Assembly: GCA_026874595.1 (NCBI GenBank)
Contig: JAPPUL010000068.1
Location: 1,253,001-1,317,000 of the forward strand
Reading direction: 5' to 3'
DNA: 64,000 bases
Origin: Sipunculus nudus
Taxonomy: Eukaryota > Annelida > Sipuncula > Golfingiida > Sipunculidae
Made by a program: the position numbers and the translations under genes. Positions 44,023 through 53,570 of this stretch are shown piece by piece. The notes beneath the pieces are model-generated. The model was not told where the DNA came from. It ran no database searches and was given only the letters and a program-made list of their open reading frames with translations. How positions within the stretch are numbered: the stretch's first letter is position 1; each line of letters begins with the position of its first letter.

Positions 44023-44117
44023 AGGTTAGTTTATTTTTTTTTCACAATGTTTTCTAAATACATTAGATAAGCATTAAAGCTAAGGTAAGCACACTAGCAG
44101 CAACTTTCTATTGTCTT

Positions 44118-46205
44118 CTAATTTCTTCTAAAATGATATTTTGCTTTCTCTTCTTCTTTATGACCCTTATGATCCTTTTGCCCATTTTCATTATCAAGAA
44201 CTAATTCCTCTTTCTCATTTGATACCGCATTTCCAAGCATCGGCATGTTTACTTCAGCCTTTTCTCTTTCGGTAAGTTCTCTTTCGGTAAGTTTAAGGTC
44301 TATCTCAACATCTGTTCTAAATATGTCACTTAGTTCTTTTAAGTTTGATACTACTTTCTCATTTATTCGGCTATAGTCAAATAAATCCTCTACATCACTA
44401 ACTATAGATTGAGAGTGACCAACCTGCTTTGTTACCGACCTTGTTATGTTTTTTGTATACTCTTGCATCTGCTCTATTGCCTCTATTACATTCTCACCCT
44501 TCTTAAGCCCTTCTTCCATATCGTCGCGTAATGTCTCACTTGTTTTATTTAGTTCTTCTATAAATTCGTTTATCTGATCTGATTCTTCCCGTGTCTCTTT
44601 TAACTCTCCTGCTATCTCCTGTATATAAGTTGTTGTGTCTTGGGTGTTATCTAATATTCTCTTTAGAGCATCGTAGGAATTATTTGATAATTCTACGCTA
44701 GTATCTATCTTTTCAAGAGTTCCCTTTATAAGCTCAACTATCTCGTTTGACGCACGACTGCTGCTTTCCGCAAGCTTCCTAACTTCATCAGCCACAACCG
44801 CAAAACCTTTCCCATATTCCCTCGCATGCGCCGCTTCTATTGCTGCATTCATTGCAAGAAGGTTCGTTTGTTCCGATATCCCGCCTATCATCTTAATTAT
44901 GTTGTTTATTTTGTCCGAATCTTCTTTTATTGTTCTAATGCTTTCAAGTGTCTTTATTACTGCATCTTTCCCATCTTGGGCTAGGTTAAGTAGATATTCT
45001 GCTGCCTCTCCTACGCTTCGGGATTTGTCATCTATTGTCCTGAAGTGCTTTGCCAAGTATTTCATCGTATAGCTTGTTGTTGTTATTGATATCCTTTGGT
45101 TCTCTATATCATTACCTATGTTTTCCATTAGCTTTGCCATCTCTCGGATATAGTTCATTGCGTTTAGCACGTTCTTTGTTTGTGAATTTGTACTCTTTTC
45201 TATATCTTTATTCTCACCCAGAATCTTATTTACGTTTGTAAAACTTAGGTTTGCAAAGTTTAATATACTTTTACTTGTATCGTTTACTTTTACTATTTCG
45301 TTTTTCAAATCCTTTATAAGTATTCGTATCTTGTTTATGAATGTATTAAATGATTTGCCAAGCATACCTAGTGTGTCTTTTGAATCTGTTGGCATTTGTA
45401 CTGTAAGATCACTCTCATGCTTATTAAGCTCATCTAGCATGCTTATAAAACGTAATATATTACGTCTTACGTATACCAAAAACGCTATTGTAAATAATAG
45501 AGATATTACTCCTATAGCAACAATTGCTACCATCATTATAGGATTTATATAACTAATTTGATCTTCTATCTTTTCGATTACTCCTATTAATATAACATTT
45601 GTGTGGCGCGTTAACCTAAGCTCTTCTCGGTTAAGATCTATTCCCCGTAGGGTGTCTTGCATTATTAGTTCTACTGATTTAAATGTATTGTTTTCCCACT
45701 TCTCTTCATCTTCTATGAACTTTTGTAATCTTGTTGATAGCGTTTTAAGATGCGATATCTCTTTTTCAATTGCCTCAAGGTCTTTGTCACTTATTAATAA
45801 AGTTGATAAGAGTGTGCTTTTTATTTCTTTGGGTTTTGTTTCAAGCTCGTTTACATTCTCTTTTAGATCGTTTAGGGTTGAGGCTATTAGTCCACTTTGT
45901 GTTTCTATCATTAATGCGTGCTTTTTTTGGTTCTTTTTATTTATTACAACTTTCCCATCCCGGACTAATCTAGTCTCCTCTTTTGTATAATATGTTAGGT
46001 CTTTTACGTTATGTTTTAATCTTGATATATTTTGCAGTACGTCTTGGCTTTTGATTAATGTATTTCTTACTATTCCACTTATTACTCCTGCCTCCTCTGC
46101 GTAGTATAAAGTTCCAACACTGCCTACTACAAGTATAATTAGTGAACCTATTATTAGGTTGAACTTCCCTCGTATGGTTAGTCCTTTTAATATTTTTTGT
46201 ATCAT
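44118..46205 (-). CDS. Methyl-accepting chemotaxis protein
   Basis: 695 residues. Membrane segment 1 is near residues 15-35 and segment 2 near 225-248; between them lies a ~190-residue periplasmic, mostly helical sensor domain. HAMP follows. The cytoplasmic hairpin tip reads [39 protein letters not shown] near residue 455, the hallmark of all chemoreceptors. A 15-bp duplication near the C-terminus (44263-44292) repeats LTERE. The ligand is unknown. It signals through CheA/CheW to the flagella. Confidence 0.96.
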   Translation of the reverse strand: MIQKILKGLTIRGKFNLIIGSLIILVVGSVGTLYYAEEAGVISGIVRNTLIKSQDVLQNISRLKHNVKDLTYYTKEETRLVRDGKVVINKKNQKKHALMIETQSGLIASTLNDLKENVNELETKPKEIKSTLLSTLLISDKDLEAIEKEISHLKTLSTRLQKFIEDEEKWENNTFKSVELIMQDTLRGIDLNREELRLTRHTNVILIGVIEKIEDQISYINPIMMVAIVAIGVISLLFTIAFLVYVRRNILRFISMLDELNKHESDLTVQMPTDSKDTLGMLGKSFNTFINKIRILIKDLKNEIVKVNDTSKSILNFANLSFTNVNKILGENKDIEKSTNSQTKNVLNAMNYIREMAKLMENIGNDIENQRISITTTSYTMKYLAKHFRTIDDKSRSVGEAAEYLLNLAQDGKDAVIKTLESIRTIKEDSDKINNIIKMIGGISEQTNLLAMNAAIEAAHAREYGKGFAVVADEVRKLAESSSRASNEIVELIKGTLEKIDTSVELSNNSYDALKRILDNTQDTTTYIQEIAGELKETREESDQINEFIEELNKTSETLRDDMEEGLKKGENVIEAIEQMQEYTKNITRSVTKQVGHSQSIVSDVEDLFDYSRINEKVVSNLKELSDIFRTDVEIDLKLTERELTEREKAEVNMPMLGNAVSNEKEELVLDNENGQKDHKGHKEEEKAKYHFRRN

Positions 46206-46354
46206 GGCTCTTTTTCTATTTTATTTAATATTCCTTATTTAATATCGCTTTTTTGTTCCTATAATCCTAAATATACTAAAATTATTTAATGTTTTTATAT
46301 ATATTGTTTGCATGTTTTTTTAAAATAAATATTTTAATGTTTTAACGGAGTTAT

Positions 46355-48121
46355 ATGATCTTTAATTATAAAATCTATATCGCAAAACTAGTCTCCAATT
46401 CTTACTCGTTTTTAAGCGAAAATGATGTTTTAAATCTTATTACAGTTCCTCCATCAAAAGATTTGGGAGATTTTACATTCCCATGCTTTAATCTGGCAAA
46501 ACAGCTTAAAAAAAAGCCTAACCTTATTGCAAGCGACTTTGTTCAAGATAACAACCGTCTAGATAACAAAGACTATTTTAGCAATATTGAAGCTCATGGC
46601 CCTTATATTAATTTTTTTCTAAACAAAAAAAACTTTATTATAAAAACATTAAATTGGGCAATGCAAGTTAATTCACATTCTCTTAAACACCTTGGTAAAG
46701 GACAAAAGATTTTAATTGATTTCTCCTCCCCAAATATTGCAAAACCGTTTTCTATTGCTCACCTAAGATCTACTTCTATCGGCAACTCCCTTTACAAAAT
46801 ATTAACTTATGCAGGATACAAAGTAATACGTATAAATCATATAGGAGATTGGGGCACATCGTTTGGCAAGCTTATTTGCGCTTACAAACGTTGGGGGGAA
46901 GATTTAAACATGACCCAAAAGCCAATAGAAAAGATGCTTTTACTTTATGTGCGATTCCACAAAGAACAAATTCAAAATAGTAGTCTAAATGAAGAGGCTA
47001 AGGCATATTTTAAGGCACTTGAGGATGGACAAACAGAAGCAACTAGTATATGGCAAAAGTTTAGAGATCTTAGTCTTATAGAGTTTAAGCGTATTTATGA
47101 GTTACTAAATGTTTCTTTTGATCATTTTACGGGTGAGAGCTTTTATCAAGACAAAATAAATAAAGCCTTAAAAGTGCTTTCGGATAAAGGGCTTACAAAG
47201 GAGTCAGAGGGGGCTTTAGTAATTGACTTAGGAGATGAGGTTCCATTTTTATTAAAAAAGCAAGATGGGGCAAGTCTTTATGGGACAAGAGACATAGCAG
47301 CAGCCCTTTATAGGAAAGAAGAGTATTTGTTTGATAAGATGTTATACGTAGTAGGAAGCGAGCAAAGTTTGTATTTTAAACAACTTTTTGAAGTGCTTAG
47401 AAAAACAGATATAATAAAAGAGGGGGAATGTGAACATATAAAGTTTGGACTTATGCATTTTAAGGACGCAAAGTTATCAAGTCGAGAAGGGAACGTAATC
47501 TTTTTAGAAGAGGTAATAGAGAAGGCAAAACAAAAGACATTAGAGAAGATATTGGAGACAGAAGGGTCTAAAAAGGAGGTTTCTAGGGGGGAGGCGGTGG
47601 CTAAGGGGTCTAAAGAGATGGAAAAACATGCCTTAGAGCTTGGAGTAAGCTCAGTAATTTTCTTTGATCTTAAGAATAACCGAACACGAGATTATACATT
47701 TTCTTGGGAAGAGGTATTAAATCCGAAAGGAGAGACGGGGATATATATACAATATGCACATGCAAGGCTTTGCGGTATAGAGCGTAATTATTTTAGTGTA
47801 TTTGGGGAGTATGAGGGGGGGGATGTTTTACCAGATAGTTTAAGTATGGTTAGTGATGAGAGTTCGTATTTAATAGCTTGGGAGCTTGTGCAGTTTCATG
47901 AGATGGTAAAAAAGAGCGTTGAAGGCCGAGACCCATCGATAATAGCGCGATATATATTAGATTTGTCAAAACAGTTTAGCATATATTACAAAGCGCATAA
48001 GGTAGTAAATCAAGATGACTATAATTTGAGTAAAGAGAGGATAGTGAGTGTCATAGCAGTTAAACGTATATTGTCTTTGGGTCTTATTTTGCTTGGGCTA
48101 ACGCCGCTTGAAAAGGTATAA
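46355..48121 (+). CDS. argS: Arginyl-tRNA synthetase
   Basis: 588 residues. The N-terminal additional domain is followed by DFSSPNIAKPFSIAHLRS, the ArgS version of HIGH. LSSREGNVIFLEEV stands in for KMSKS, and the C-terminal anticodon-binding domain runs to the end with QYAHARLCGIERN. The first ~270 codons prefer T- and C-ending codons, while the rest is strongly A/G-ending and purine rich, a visible change near 47160. The gene appears intact. A weak AT hairpin spans its stop (48111-48138). Confidence 0.96.
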   Translation: MIFNYKIYIAKLVSNSYSFLSENDVLNLITVPPSKDLGDFTFPCFNLAKQLKKKPNLIASDFVQDNNRLDNKDYFSNIEAHGPYINFFLNKKNFIIKTLNWAMQVNSHSLKHLGKGQKILIDFSSPNIAKPFSIAHLRSTSIGNSLYKILTYAGYKVIRINHIGDWGTSFGKLICAYKRWGEDLNMTQKPIEKMLLLYVRFHKEQIQNSSLNEEAKAYFKALEDGQTEATSIWQKFRDLSLIEFKRIYELLNVSFDHFTGESFYQDKINKALKVLSDKGLTKESEGALVIDLGDEVPFLLKKQDGASLYGTRDIAAALYRKEEYLFDKMLYVVGSEQSLYFKQLFEVLRKTDIIKEGECEHIKFGLMHFKDAKLSSREGNVIFLEEVIEKAKQKTLEKILETEGSKKEVSRGEAVAKGSKEMEKHALELGVSSVIFFDLKNNRTRDYTFSWEEVLNPKGETGIYIQYAHARLCGIERNYFSVFGEYEGGDVLPDSLSMVSDESSYLIAWELVQFHEMVKKSVEGRDPSIIARYILDLSKQFSIYYKAHKVVNQDDYNLSKERIVSVIAVKRILSLGLILLGLTPLEKV

Positions 48122-48138
48122 GATTTGCCTTATCTTTT
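48111..48138. terminator. AT-rich hairpin between convergent argS and rhomboid genes
   Basis: AAAAGGTATAAG faces CTTATCTTTT with a 6-base loop; both arms carry A or T runs, so it could terminate both converging transcripts. Confidence 0.4.
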
Positions 48139-48146
48139 TCTAGTTT

Positions 48147-48968
48147 TCATGGAAAATAGTGTTCTAACATGCTTTTTGAATGTCGTGTTGAGGTTATGTA
48201 ATTATATGAAGCCCAGGCAGAAGATATTAAAAATAATGCAATTAATAAGAGAGCGATAATAGAGGCAATAGGTTGTTTTGTGGTACCAAGTATTTGAGGT
48301 TTTAGGAAAAAAGCGATAAGAACTCCTCCCAAAAGGCCGCCGATATGTCCTGCATTGTCGATAGGGAGTCCGGAGAAAAGCCCAAAAGCTAAATTAAGAG
48401 ATATTACAGTTAATAAGTTTATGAGTAGACGTTTTCTAATATTATGTTTAATAACGCCTTTATTTTTGATAATAAATAAAGTAAACCCCCCAACTATCCC
48501 AAAGACGGCTCCTGATGCTCCAACAGTTTCTATGGGTCCTGGAGTGTCTATGGAGTCGCCAAGAGAAGAGAGGGTAAAGAAATAGCTTGAAGTTGTTGAG
48601 ATTATGCCGGTTAACATATAAAGAATGAAGAAGTTAACTCGTGCAAAAATCATCTCAATAAGCGGGCCAACCATAAGCAAACTAAACATATTAAGAAAAA
48701 TGTGAATAAAAGAGCCATGTAAAAAGAATGCAGTTATAAATCTATAATATTCGTTATGTAGAGTTACAATGCTAAAATCGAGGCTGCCAAATTTCCAATT
48801 ATACTCTTCTCCTCCCTCAATAAGCAAAACAAGCAAATAAATTATAACGTTAATAAGAATAAAGTATATGGAAATAGGAGTTTTGCCTAAGATGGCATTA
48901 AGGCGGGGAGTAGGTTTAACGTCTTCGTTTTTAGGTTCGAATGAATCGTCTAGAAAGTTTTGTAACAT
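48147..48968 (-). CDS. Rhomboid-family intramembrane serine protease
   Basis: 273 residues with six to seven membrane segments. The catalytic Ser lies in GASGAVFGIVGG, and the catalytic His in DNAGHIGGLLGG of a later segment. The first membrane helix and the preceding PISIYFILINVIIYLL fit the rhomboid fold. It cleaves single-pass membrane proteins within the bilayer; the substrate is unknown. It lies 14 bp from the secreted-protein gene encoded before it on the same strand. Confidence 0.92.
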   Translation of the reverse strand: MLQNFLDDSFEPKNEDVKPTPRLNAILGKTPISIYFILINVIIYLLVLLIEGGEEYNWKFGSLDFSIVTLHNEYYRFITAFFLHGSFIHIFLNMFSLLMVGPLIEMIFARVNFFILYMLTGIISTTSSYFFTLSSLGDSIDTPGPIETVGASGAVFGIVGGFTLFIIKNKGVIKHNIRKRLLINLLTVISLNLAFGLFSGLPIDNAGHIGGLLGGVLIAFFLKPQILGTTKQPIASIIALLLIALFLISSAWASYNYITSTRHSKSMLEHYFP

Positions 48969-48982
48969 AGCGTTTAGCGTTT

Positions 48983-49651
48983 TTAAGGTTTTGTTTTATC
49001 TTGGCTTGGCATAAAGTCTTTAAGGAGTTTGTCATTAACATTTTGCTGATATTGTTTAAGCTCGCCAAGACGGCCAAGCTTTTTATCAGAAACTGTTTTT
49101 TTATAAAGGCTCTGATCGATTATTTTCAAAGTAGCGGGTCTATTTAAGATAAGCCTAACATTAATACTTCTGCCGTCAAAGGTTTTGTAATTGTTATTTT
49201 TGTTATTTGAATTAGCTTTATTTTGAGTATTAGATTTAAACCAAAAAGCAAAAGAGTCAGTCATTTTGTTAGGAGGCCCATATTTAGTATAAAGCAGTCG
49301 ATGTAACTTTATGAAAGAATTATATTTAGGGTTAAAATGTATAATAATAGCATATAAAAGCCAAGTTTTATCGATGTTTGTGAACTGATAATATATTTTA
49401 TTAATAAAAGGTTTGCTATTAGCTTTTACAATATACTTTTGCTGTTGGTCAAAGTCGCCATAATCGGTTTGGACATCAATTTCAAGTTCCGGGTCCTGTT
49501 CTAATGTGCTTATAACTTTTTCTCGAGACATACCAAGCGAAACATTTTTATATTGTCCTTTAATGACTAAATCTTTAGAAGCGACGGCGTTAACTTTTAA
49601 AATAGTAGATAATAATGCTAATACTATAAGATAAAGAATAAATGTTCTCAT
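48983..49651 (-). CDS. Secreted protein of unknown function upstream of the rhomboid gene
   Basis: 222 residues. A signal peptide (LYLIVLALLSTILKVNAVA) precedes KGQYKNVSLGMSREKVISTLEQDPEL, which resembles the GMT-K-x-V start of the BamE/SmpA fold. The rest is beta-rich with many aromatic residues and a C-terminal charged tail. It is probably periplasmic. Its operon with a rhomboid protease suggests an envelope role, but no function can be stated. Confidence 0.7.
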   Translation of the reverse strand: MRTFILYLIVLALLSTILKVNAVASKDLVIKGQYKNVSLGMSREKVISTLEQDPELEIDVQTDYGDFDQQQKYIVKANSKPFINKIYYQFTNIDKTWLLYAIIIHFNPKYNSFIKLHRLLYTKYGPPNKMTDSFAFWFKSNTQNKANSNNKNNNYKTFDGRSINVRLILNRPATLKIIDQSLYKKTVSDKKLGRLGELKQYQQNVNDKLLKDFMPSQDKTKP

Positions 49652-49815
49652 AAGAATGGACTCACAAGCGCTTTAGTTAAAATATAAAAAGAGATTTAAA
49701 TATACAAAGATAGTTTCGACACTTTGAGTATAAATTGTATTAACAAAAGATTATTTTATATCTAAAAGAGTATAATGTTTTTCTAAGTTATGCCTTTCTA
49801 AGGGGTTTTTGTTTA

Positions 49816-51918
49816 ATGAGATTGTATTCCTTTATATTTATGCCGGCCTTATTGTTTTCGTTATATAGGTATGATTATCTACCATTACACCTATCGCCTA
49901 ATACAAAGGTTCCAAAACTTTTGGTATTTGAGGAGTTATATGGTAAAAAAACATATGTGGTATCGCAATATGATAAGGCGGGTAGGGTTTATGTAAAACG
50001 TTTTTTTGATACGGAGGGAGTATATCTTGGTTATATAAAATATAGCTATCTAAATGCTAAGATATCTGCTAAGCAGTATTTTTCGTATAAAAGGACAGGA
50101 GCAGGTGGAGGCTTTGCTCGGCAGATAAAATATAACTATGATGAGTTAGGGAAATTAAGGGATGCACAGATAAGTTCTTATGGTGATAATTATTATATAG
50201 AGTATGAAGAATTTGATGAAGGGCAAACCTATGAAGAGAATTGGTATTTGACAAGAGAAAAACGATTTAGAATACAAATGCGCAGAATGTATTATCGTGA
50301 AGGGCTATTACAACGAGAAGAAATATATACAAAACCTGGTGCAGATGAAGCTCTAAAGCTAATATATTCTAAACAGCTTAATTATGATGTTACAGGCAAA
50401 CTATTAGATTTAATATATTACAATGCAAATGGAGCCCAGATAAAGCAATTAAAATATATTTATACACAAAGAGGTTTACTTGACAGGATAGTGGTAGGTA
50501 TAAATATGCTTGATTTCATACATAAAGACCTTGGGATGCAAGGAACAACAAGAAGATATGCAACGGTCTTGTTTGTCCATGATCTTAATTCAATAAAATA
50601 TCCAAAATCTGTTGCCCAAGCACTAAATCCTCCTCGGGTTATAGCAAGAAAGCCGGATAAGCTGCCTAAAAAGGAGCCTAAAAAGGAGTTAAAAAGAGAG
50701 GAACCAAAGCCAAAGAGAGAAGAAGTTAAAAAGCCAGAACCTAAAAAGCCAGAACCTAAAAAGCCAGAACCTAAAAAGCCAGAACCTAAAAAGCCAGAAC
50801 CTAAAAAGCCAGAGATTAAGAAAGAGTTAGCAGGCTGGTTTTTAGCGACAAAGAGGACTATAACAACAGACATAGCACAAGGCTCAAATTCTGATATAGT
50901 AGTAGGTTTTGCACCTGGAGTGATAGCCAAGATCTCTCTAAAAGAAAAACGCTATATATGGGAATATAAGGTAGACAGTAGAATAATAATGAGTCCCGTT
51001 ATTGAAGATGGAGGGCGGGAGAGGATAGTATTTGGTACAGAATCGGGAACTTTATATTGCATGTCTAAAGATGGAAAACTTTTATGGAAAAAGGACTTAG
51101 GTAGTTTTTTAAAGGGCTCGCATTTACTATTACACCATAATATAGTATATGCCCAACATAGTAACTTTAAGCTAACAGCTCATACAGTTGAAACTGGGCA
51201 GCTGCTTTGGTATTTTGATCCCAAAGAGCGAATTCCAAGGTATATATCCTCTATATTCAGGAGCGAGGAAAATATATATTTTGCAATAGATAATATAATA
51301 TATGTATTTGATCCAAACTCAGGGTATATATGGTCGTATGTAACTGCTGAGTATATAGTTGCCCAGCCTGCAGTACATGAGGAGATAATATATGTTAGTT
51401 TTGAAGATGATATTGTTGCCTATAGTATAGCAAGAGAAAATCTTAGAGCGCTATGGAGTGTAAAAGATATTAAAGTGAAGGGCAAAGTGCACGTATCTGT
51501 TTCAGAAGCTGGCAAATCATCACTTTATGGTGTTACAGACAGAGGTTTCATAGTGAATATTGCTTTGGAAAGTACCGAGATGTCTTGGCGCTCACGGGTT
51601 AATAAAACTAATGTTTTATTAACTGGAAATGAAAAGTATCTTTTTATTAATCTTCTAAGTGATTATATAATTGTTATCAATTTGGAGGATGGAAACATAT
51701 TAGGTTCTTATGATGCTGTTAGTGATTTAGAGAGAATTAATATTAATTCTCCAAAATATATTATTTCTAATGTGTCTGAAGAGGGTAAGTTGCTACAGTC
51801 TGAAAAGGAGGTTATAGTAACGTCTTTGAATATATCTATAAATAACTCATCGACTTTAATATATGGAACAAGCCTTGGTAATATTTTTCATGTTGCATAT
51901 ATAAAAGACAGAAATTAG
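49816..51918 (+). CDS. Envelope protein with PQQ-type beta-propeller and KKPEP linker
   Basis: 700 residues. A signal-anchor-like N-terminus is followed by about 260 residues of YD-like beta repeats (KYSYLNAKISAKQYFSY, IKYNYDELGKLRDA). A Lys/Pro/Glu linker (KKPEP five times plus KKPEI, 15-bp repeats at 50728-50817) leads to a C-terminal ~400-residue repeat domain with PQQ-like blades (GTLYCMSKDGKLLWKKDLG, VFDPNSGYIWSY). Propellers of this type serve as scaffolds (BamB-like) or as binding domains. No catalytic residue is evident. Probably periplasmic. Confidence 0.7.
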   Translation: MRLYSFIFMPALLFSLYRYDYLPLHLSPNTKVPKLLVFEELYGKKTYVVSQYDKAGRVYVKRFFDTEGVYLGYIKYSYLNAKISAKQYFSYKRTGAGGGFARQIKYNYDELGKLRDAQISSYGDNYYIEYEEFDEGQTYEENWYLTREKRFRIQMRRMYYREGLLQREEIYTKPGADEALKLIYSKQLNYDVTGKLLDLIYYNANGAQIKQLKYIYTQRGLLDRIVVGINMLDFIHKDLGMQGTTRRYATVLFVHDLNSIKYPKSVAQALNPPRVIARKPDKLPKKEPKKELKREEPKPKREEVKKPEPKKPEPKKPEPKKPEPKKPEPKKPEIKKELAGWFLATKRTITTDIAQGSNSDIVVGFAPGVIAKISLKEKRYIWEYKVDSRIIMSPVIEDGGRERIVFGTESGTLYCMSKDGKLLWKKDLGSFLKGSHLLLHHNIVYAQHSNFKLTAHTVETGQLLWYFDPKERIPRYISSIFRSEENIYFAIDNIIYVFDPNSGYIWSYVTAEYIVAQPAVHEEIIYVSFEDDIVAYSIARENLRALWSVKDIKVKGKVHVSVSEAGKSSLYGVTDRGFIVNIALESTEMSWRSRVNKTNVLLTGNEKYLFINLLSDYIIVINLEDGNILGSYDAVSDLERININSPKYIISNVSEEGKLLQSEKEVIVTSLNISINNSSTLIYGTSLGNIFHVAYIKDRN
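50728..50817 (+). repeat. 15-bp coding tandem repeat, about six copies
   Basis: AAAAAGCCAGAACCT repeated five times perfectly, with a diverged sixth, encoding KKPEP in the linker of the propeller protein. Confidence 0.93.
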
Positions 51919-51962
51919 TAGGAATTACTTCAGCAGGATATGGCTATGGTTGGATTATCTGT

Positions 51963-53570
51963 TTAATATAGGTAGTCAGAAATTGTTGCATCTTTTGGAG
52001 CTGAAGCTCTTAGCTGTTTTAAAGCTTTTCTTTCAATCTGCCTTATACGTTCTTTTGTTAAATTAAAAATGGCGCCAGCCTCTCTTAAAGTACACGGATT
52101 GCCGTCAAGAAGACCAAATCTACGCTTTAGAACCTCTTTTTCTTTTTCAGACAGACCTTTTAGCATGCCCTCTATCTCGTTTCTAAGCATATATATACCC
52201 ATTTCGTAATCTGTAGGTGGATTAGTTTTATCTTCAAGTATACTTAATAATGAACTTTCTTTATTGTCTTGACTTATCTTAGTTTCTAGGGATATTGGTT
52301 CCATTGCAATATAGTGTATTTTTTTAACTTCTTCTATACTCCAATTTAAGGTTATACTAAGCTCTTCAAAGCTTGGTTCTTTTCCCAATAACTGCAATAA
52401 TTGACCTGTTGCTTTTGAAAACTTCTTTATCTTATCATTTATATGTGTTGGGATTCTGATTAGTCTTTTTTGATATGATATGCTACTTGTTATTGCTTGC
52501 TTTATCCAGCATGTTGCGTATGTACTAAATTTGTTCTCGGGGCTATATTTACATCGGTCTACGGCCTTTAATAAGCCTACGTTACCCTCTTGTATCAAGT
52601 CAAAGAAATTTACACCGCTTAACCTATAACGTTTTGCTATGCTTACAACTAGTCTTAAATTCGCTTTAACAAGTTTATGCTTTTGTTCTTCTATAGCCTT
52701 TTCAAGTACTAATATCTTATGCACATTATCTAATATTATTATTTTGGCTTTATCTTTAGTTCCTAAATTAGATTTCAAGTTCATTATAGCATCAGTGTTA
52801 TTGTAGTTAAAAGAGAGTTTAGCGCCAGTCTTAGATATTTTTGAGAGTTTTATATACGAACTTTCTTTAAAGTCTTTTTTTATACACTCTTGTGCAAAAG
52901 AAGATAAGTTTGAAGCCTTTAATAGTCTTTTTAGCTGGATAAGATTTGATTTATCGTAATCTTTTTTTACGCTTTCTTTTACGCTTTCTTTTATGTCTTT
53001 TAAGGTGTTTTTAATACTCTTATGTTTAGCTTCTATCGATTTGTATATTAAATCGTTATCTTTTCTATTCTCGTCATCTTTTATATCATAGAGTTTTAGT
53101 ATGTTTTCTTCTTTATTTAGTATATTAAATATAACATCAAGTCCAAGCTCTGAGCCGTATATTATCCTGTTTATTGATTCTTTTGATTTTACTATTTTGT
53201 CTAAGATTTTAAGTTCTTCGTCCTTTGAGACAAGTGTAAGCTTACCAATATCCTTTAAATATCTATTATAATCTGTACTGTCCTTATCCTCTATAGCGTC
53301 TGGTGTTTTATCTTCTTTATCTCCATTATTTAAAGACTCAAGCTCTTTATGCTTTTGCTCTTCTGCACTTTCTTCTAGATCGATAAGTGGAATTTTGAGA
53401 TCTGAAAACAACATCAGTATGTTATCCATCTCCTCTATTTCAAGACCTTCTGGTAAAGCAGTGTTTATTGCATTGTAGCTTAAGCTGCCATGCTTGCGTC
53501 CTCTTTTTATTAGTCTTTTAATTATAGGATCTTTTAATAATCTCGAATTCTCTTTACTTATTTCTTCCAA
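51963..53570 (-). CDS. rpoD: RNA polymerase sigma factor RpoD (divergent)
   Basis: 535 residues, TTG start inside the 3' end of dnaG (13-bp overlap). Region 1.2 (DYNRYLKDIGKLTLVSKDEE), region 2 (ANLRLVVSIAKRYRLSGVNF, LIQEGNVGLLKAVDR, FSTYATCWIKQAI), region 3 and region 4 (RRFGLLDGNPCTLREAG, TKERIRQIERKALKQLR) are all present. In region 2.3 the first of the two melting Trp residues (YATWWIRQ in most RpoD) is Cys here. A 12-bp duplication (52969-52992) repeats ESVK in the spacer domain. The dnaG-rpoD order is the classical macromolecular synthesis operon, without rpsU. Confidence 0.92.
   Translation of the reverse strand: MEEISKENSRLLKDPIIKRLIKRGRKHGSLSYNAINTALPEGLEIEEMDNILMLFSDLKIPLIDLEESAEEQKHKELESLNNGDKEDKTPDAIEDKDSTDYNRYLKDIGKLTLVSKDEELKILDKIVKSKESINRIIYGSELGLDVIFNILNKEENILKLYDIKDDENRKDNDLIYKSIEAKHKSIKNTLKDIKESVKESVKKDYDKSNLIQLKRLLKASNLSSFAQECIKKDFKESSYIKLSKISKTGAKLSFNYNNTDAIMNLKSNLGTKDKAKIIILDNVHKILVLEKAIEEQKHKLVKANLRLVVSIAKRYRLSGVNFFDLIQEGNVGLLKAVDRCKYSPENKFSTYATCWIKQAITSSISYQKRLIRIPTHINDKIKKFSKATGQLLQLLGKEPSFEELSITLNWSIEEVKKIHYIAMEPISLETKISQDNKESSLLSILEDKTNPPTDYEMGIYMLRNEIEGMLKGLSEKEKEVLKRRFGLLDGNPCTLREAGAIFNLTKERIRQIERKALKQLRASAPKDATISDYLY

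Noticed and set aside
43943-44117. CIRCE heat-shock operator before groS
   Set aside because: No TTAGCACTC-N9-GAGTGCTAA inverted repeat is present.
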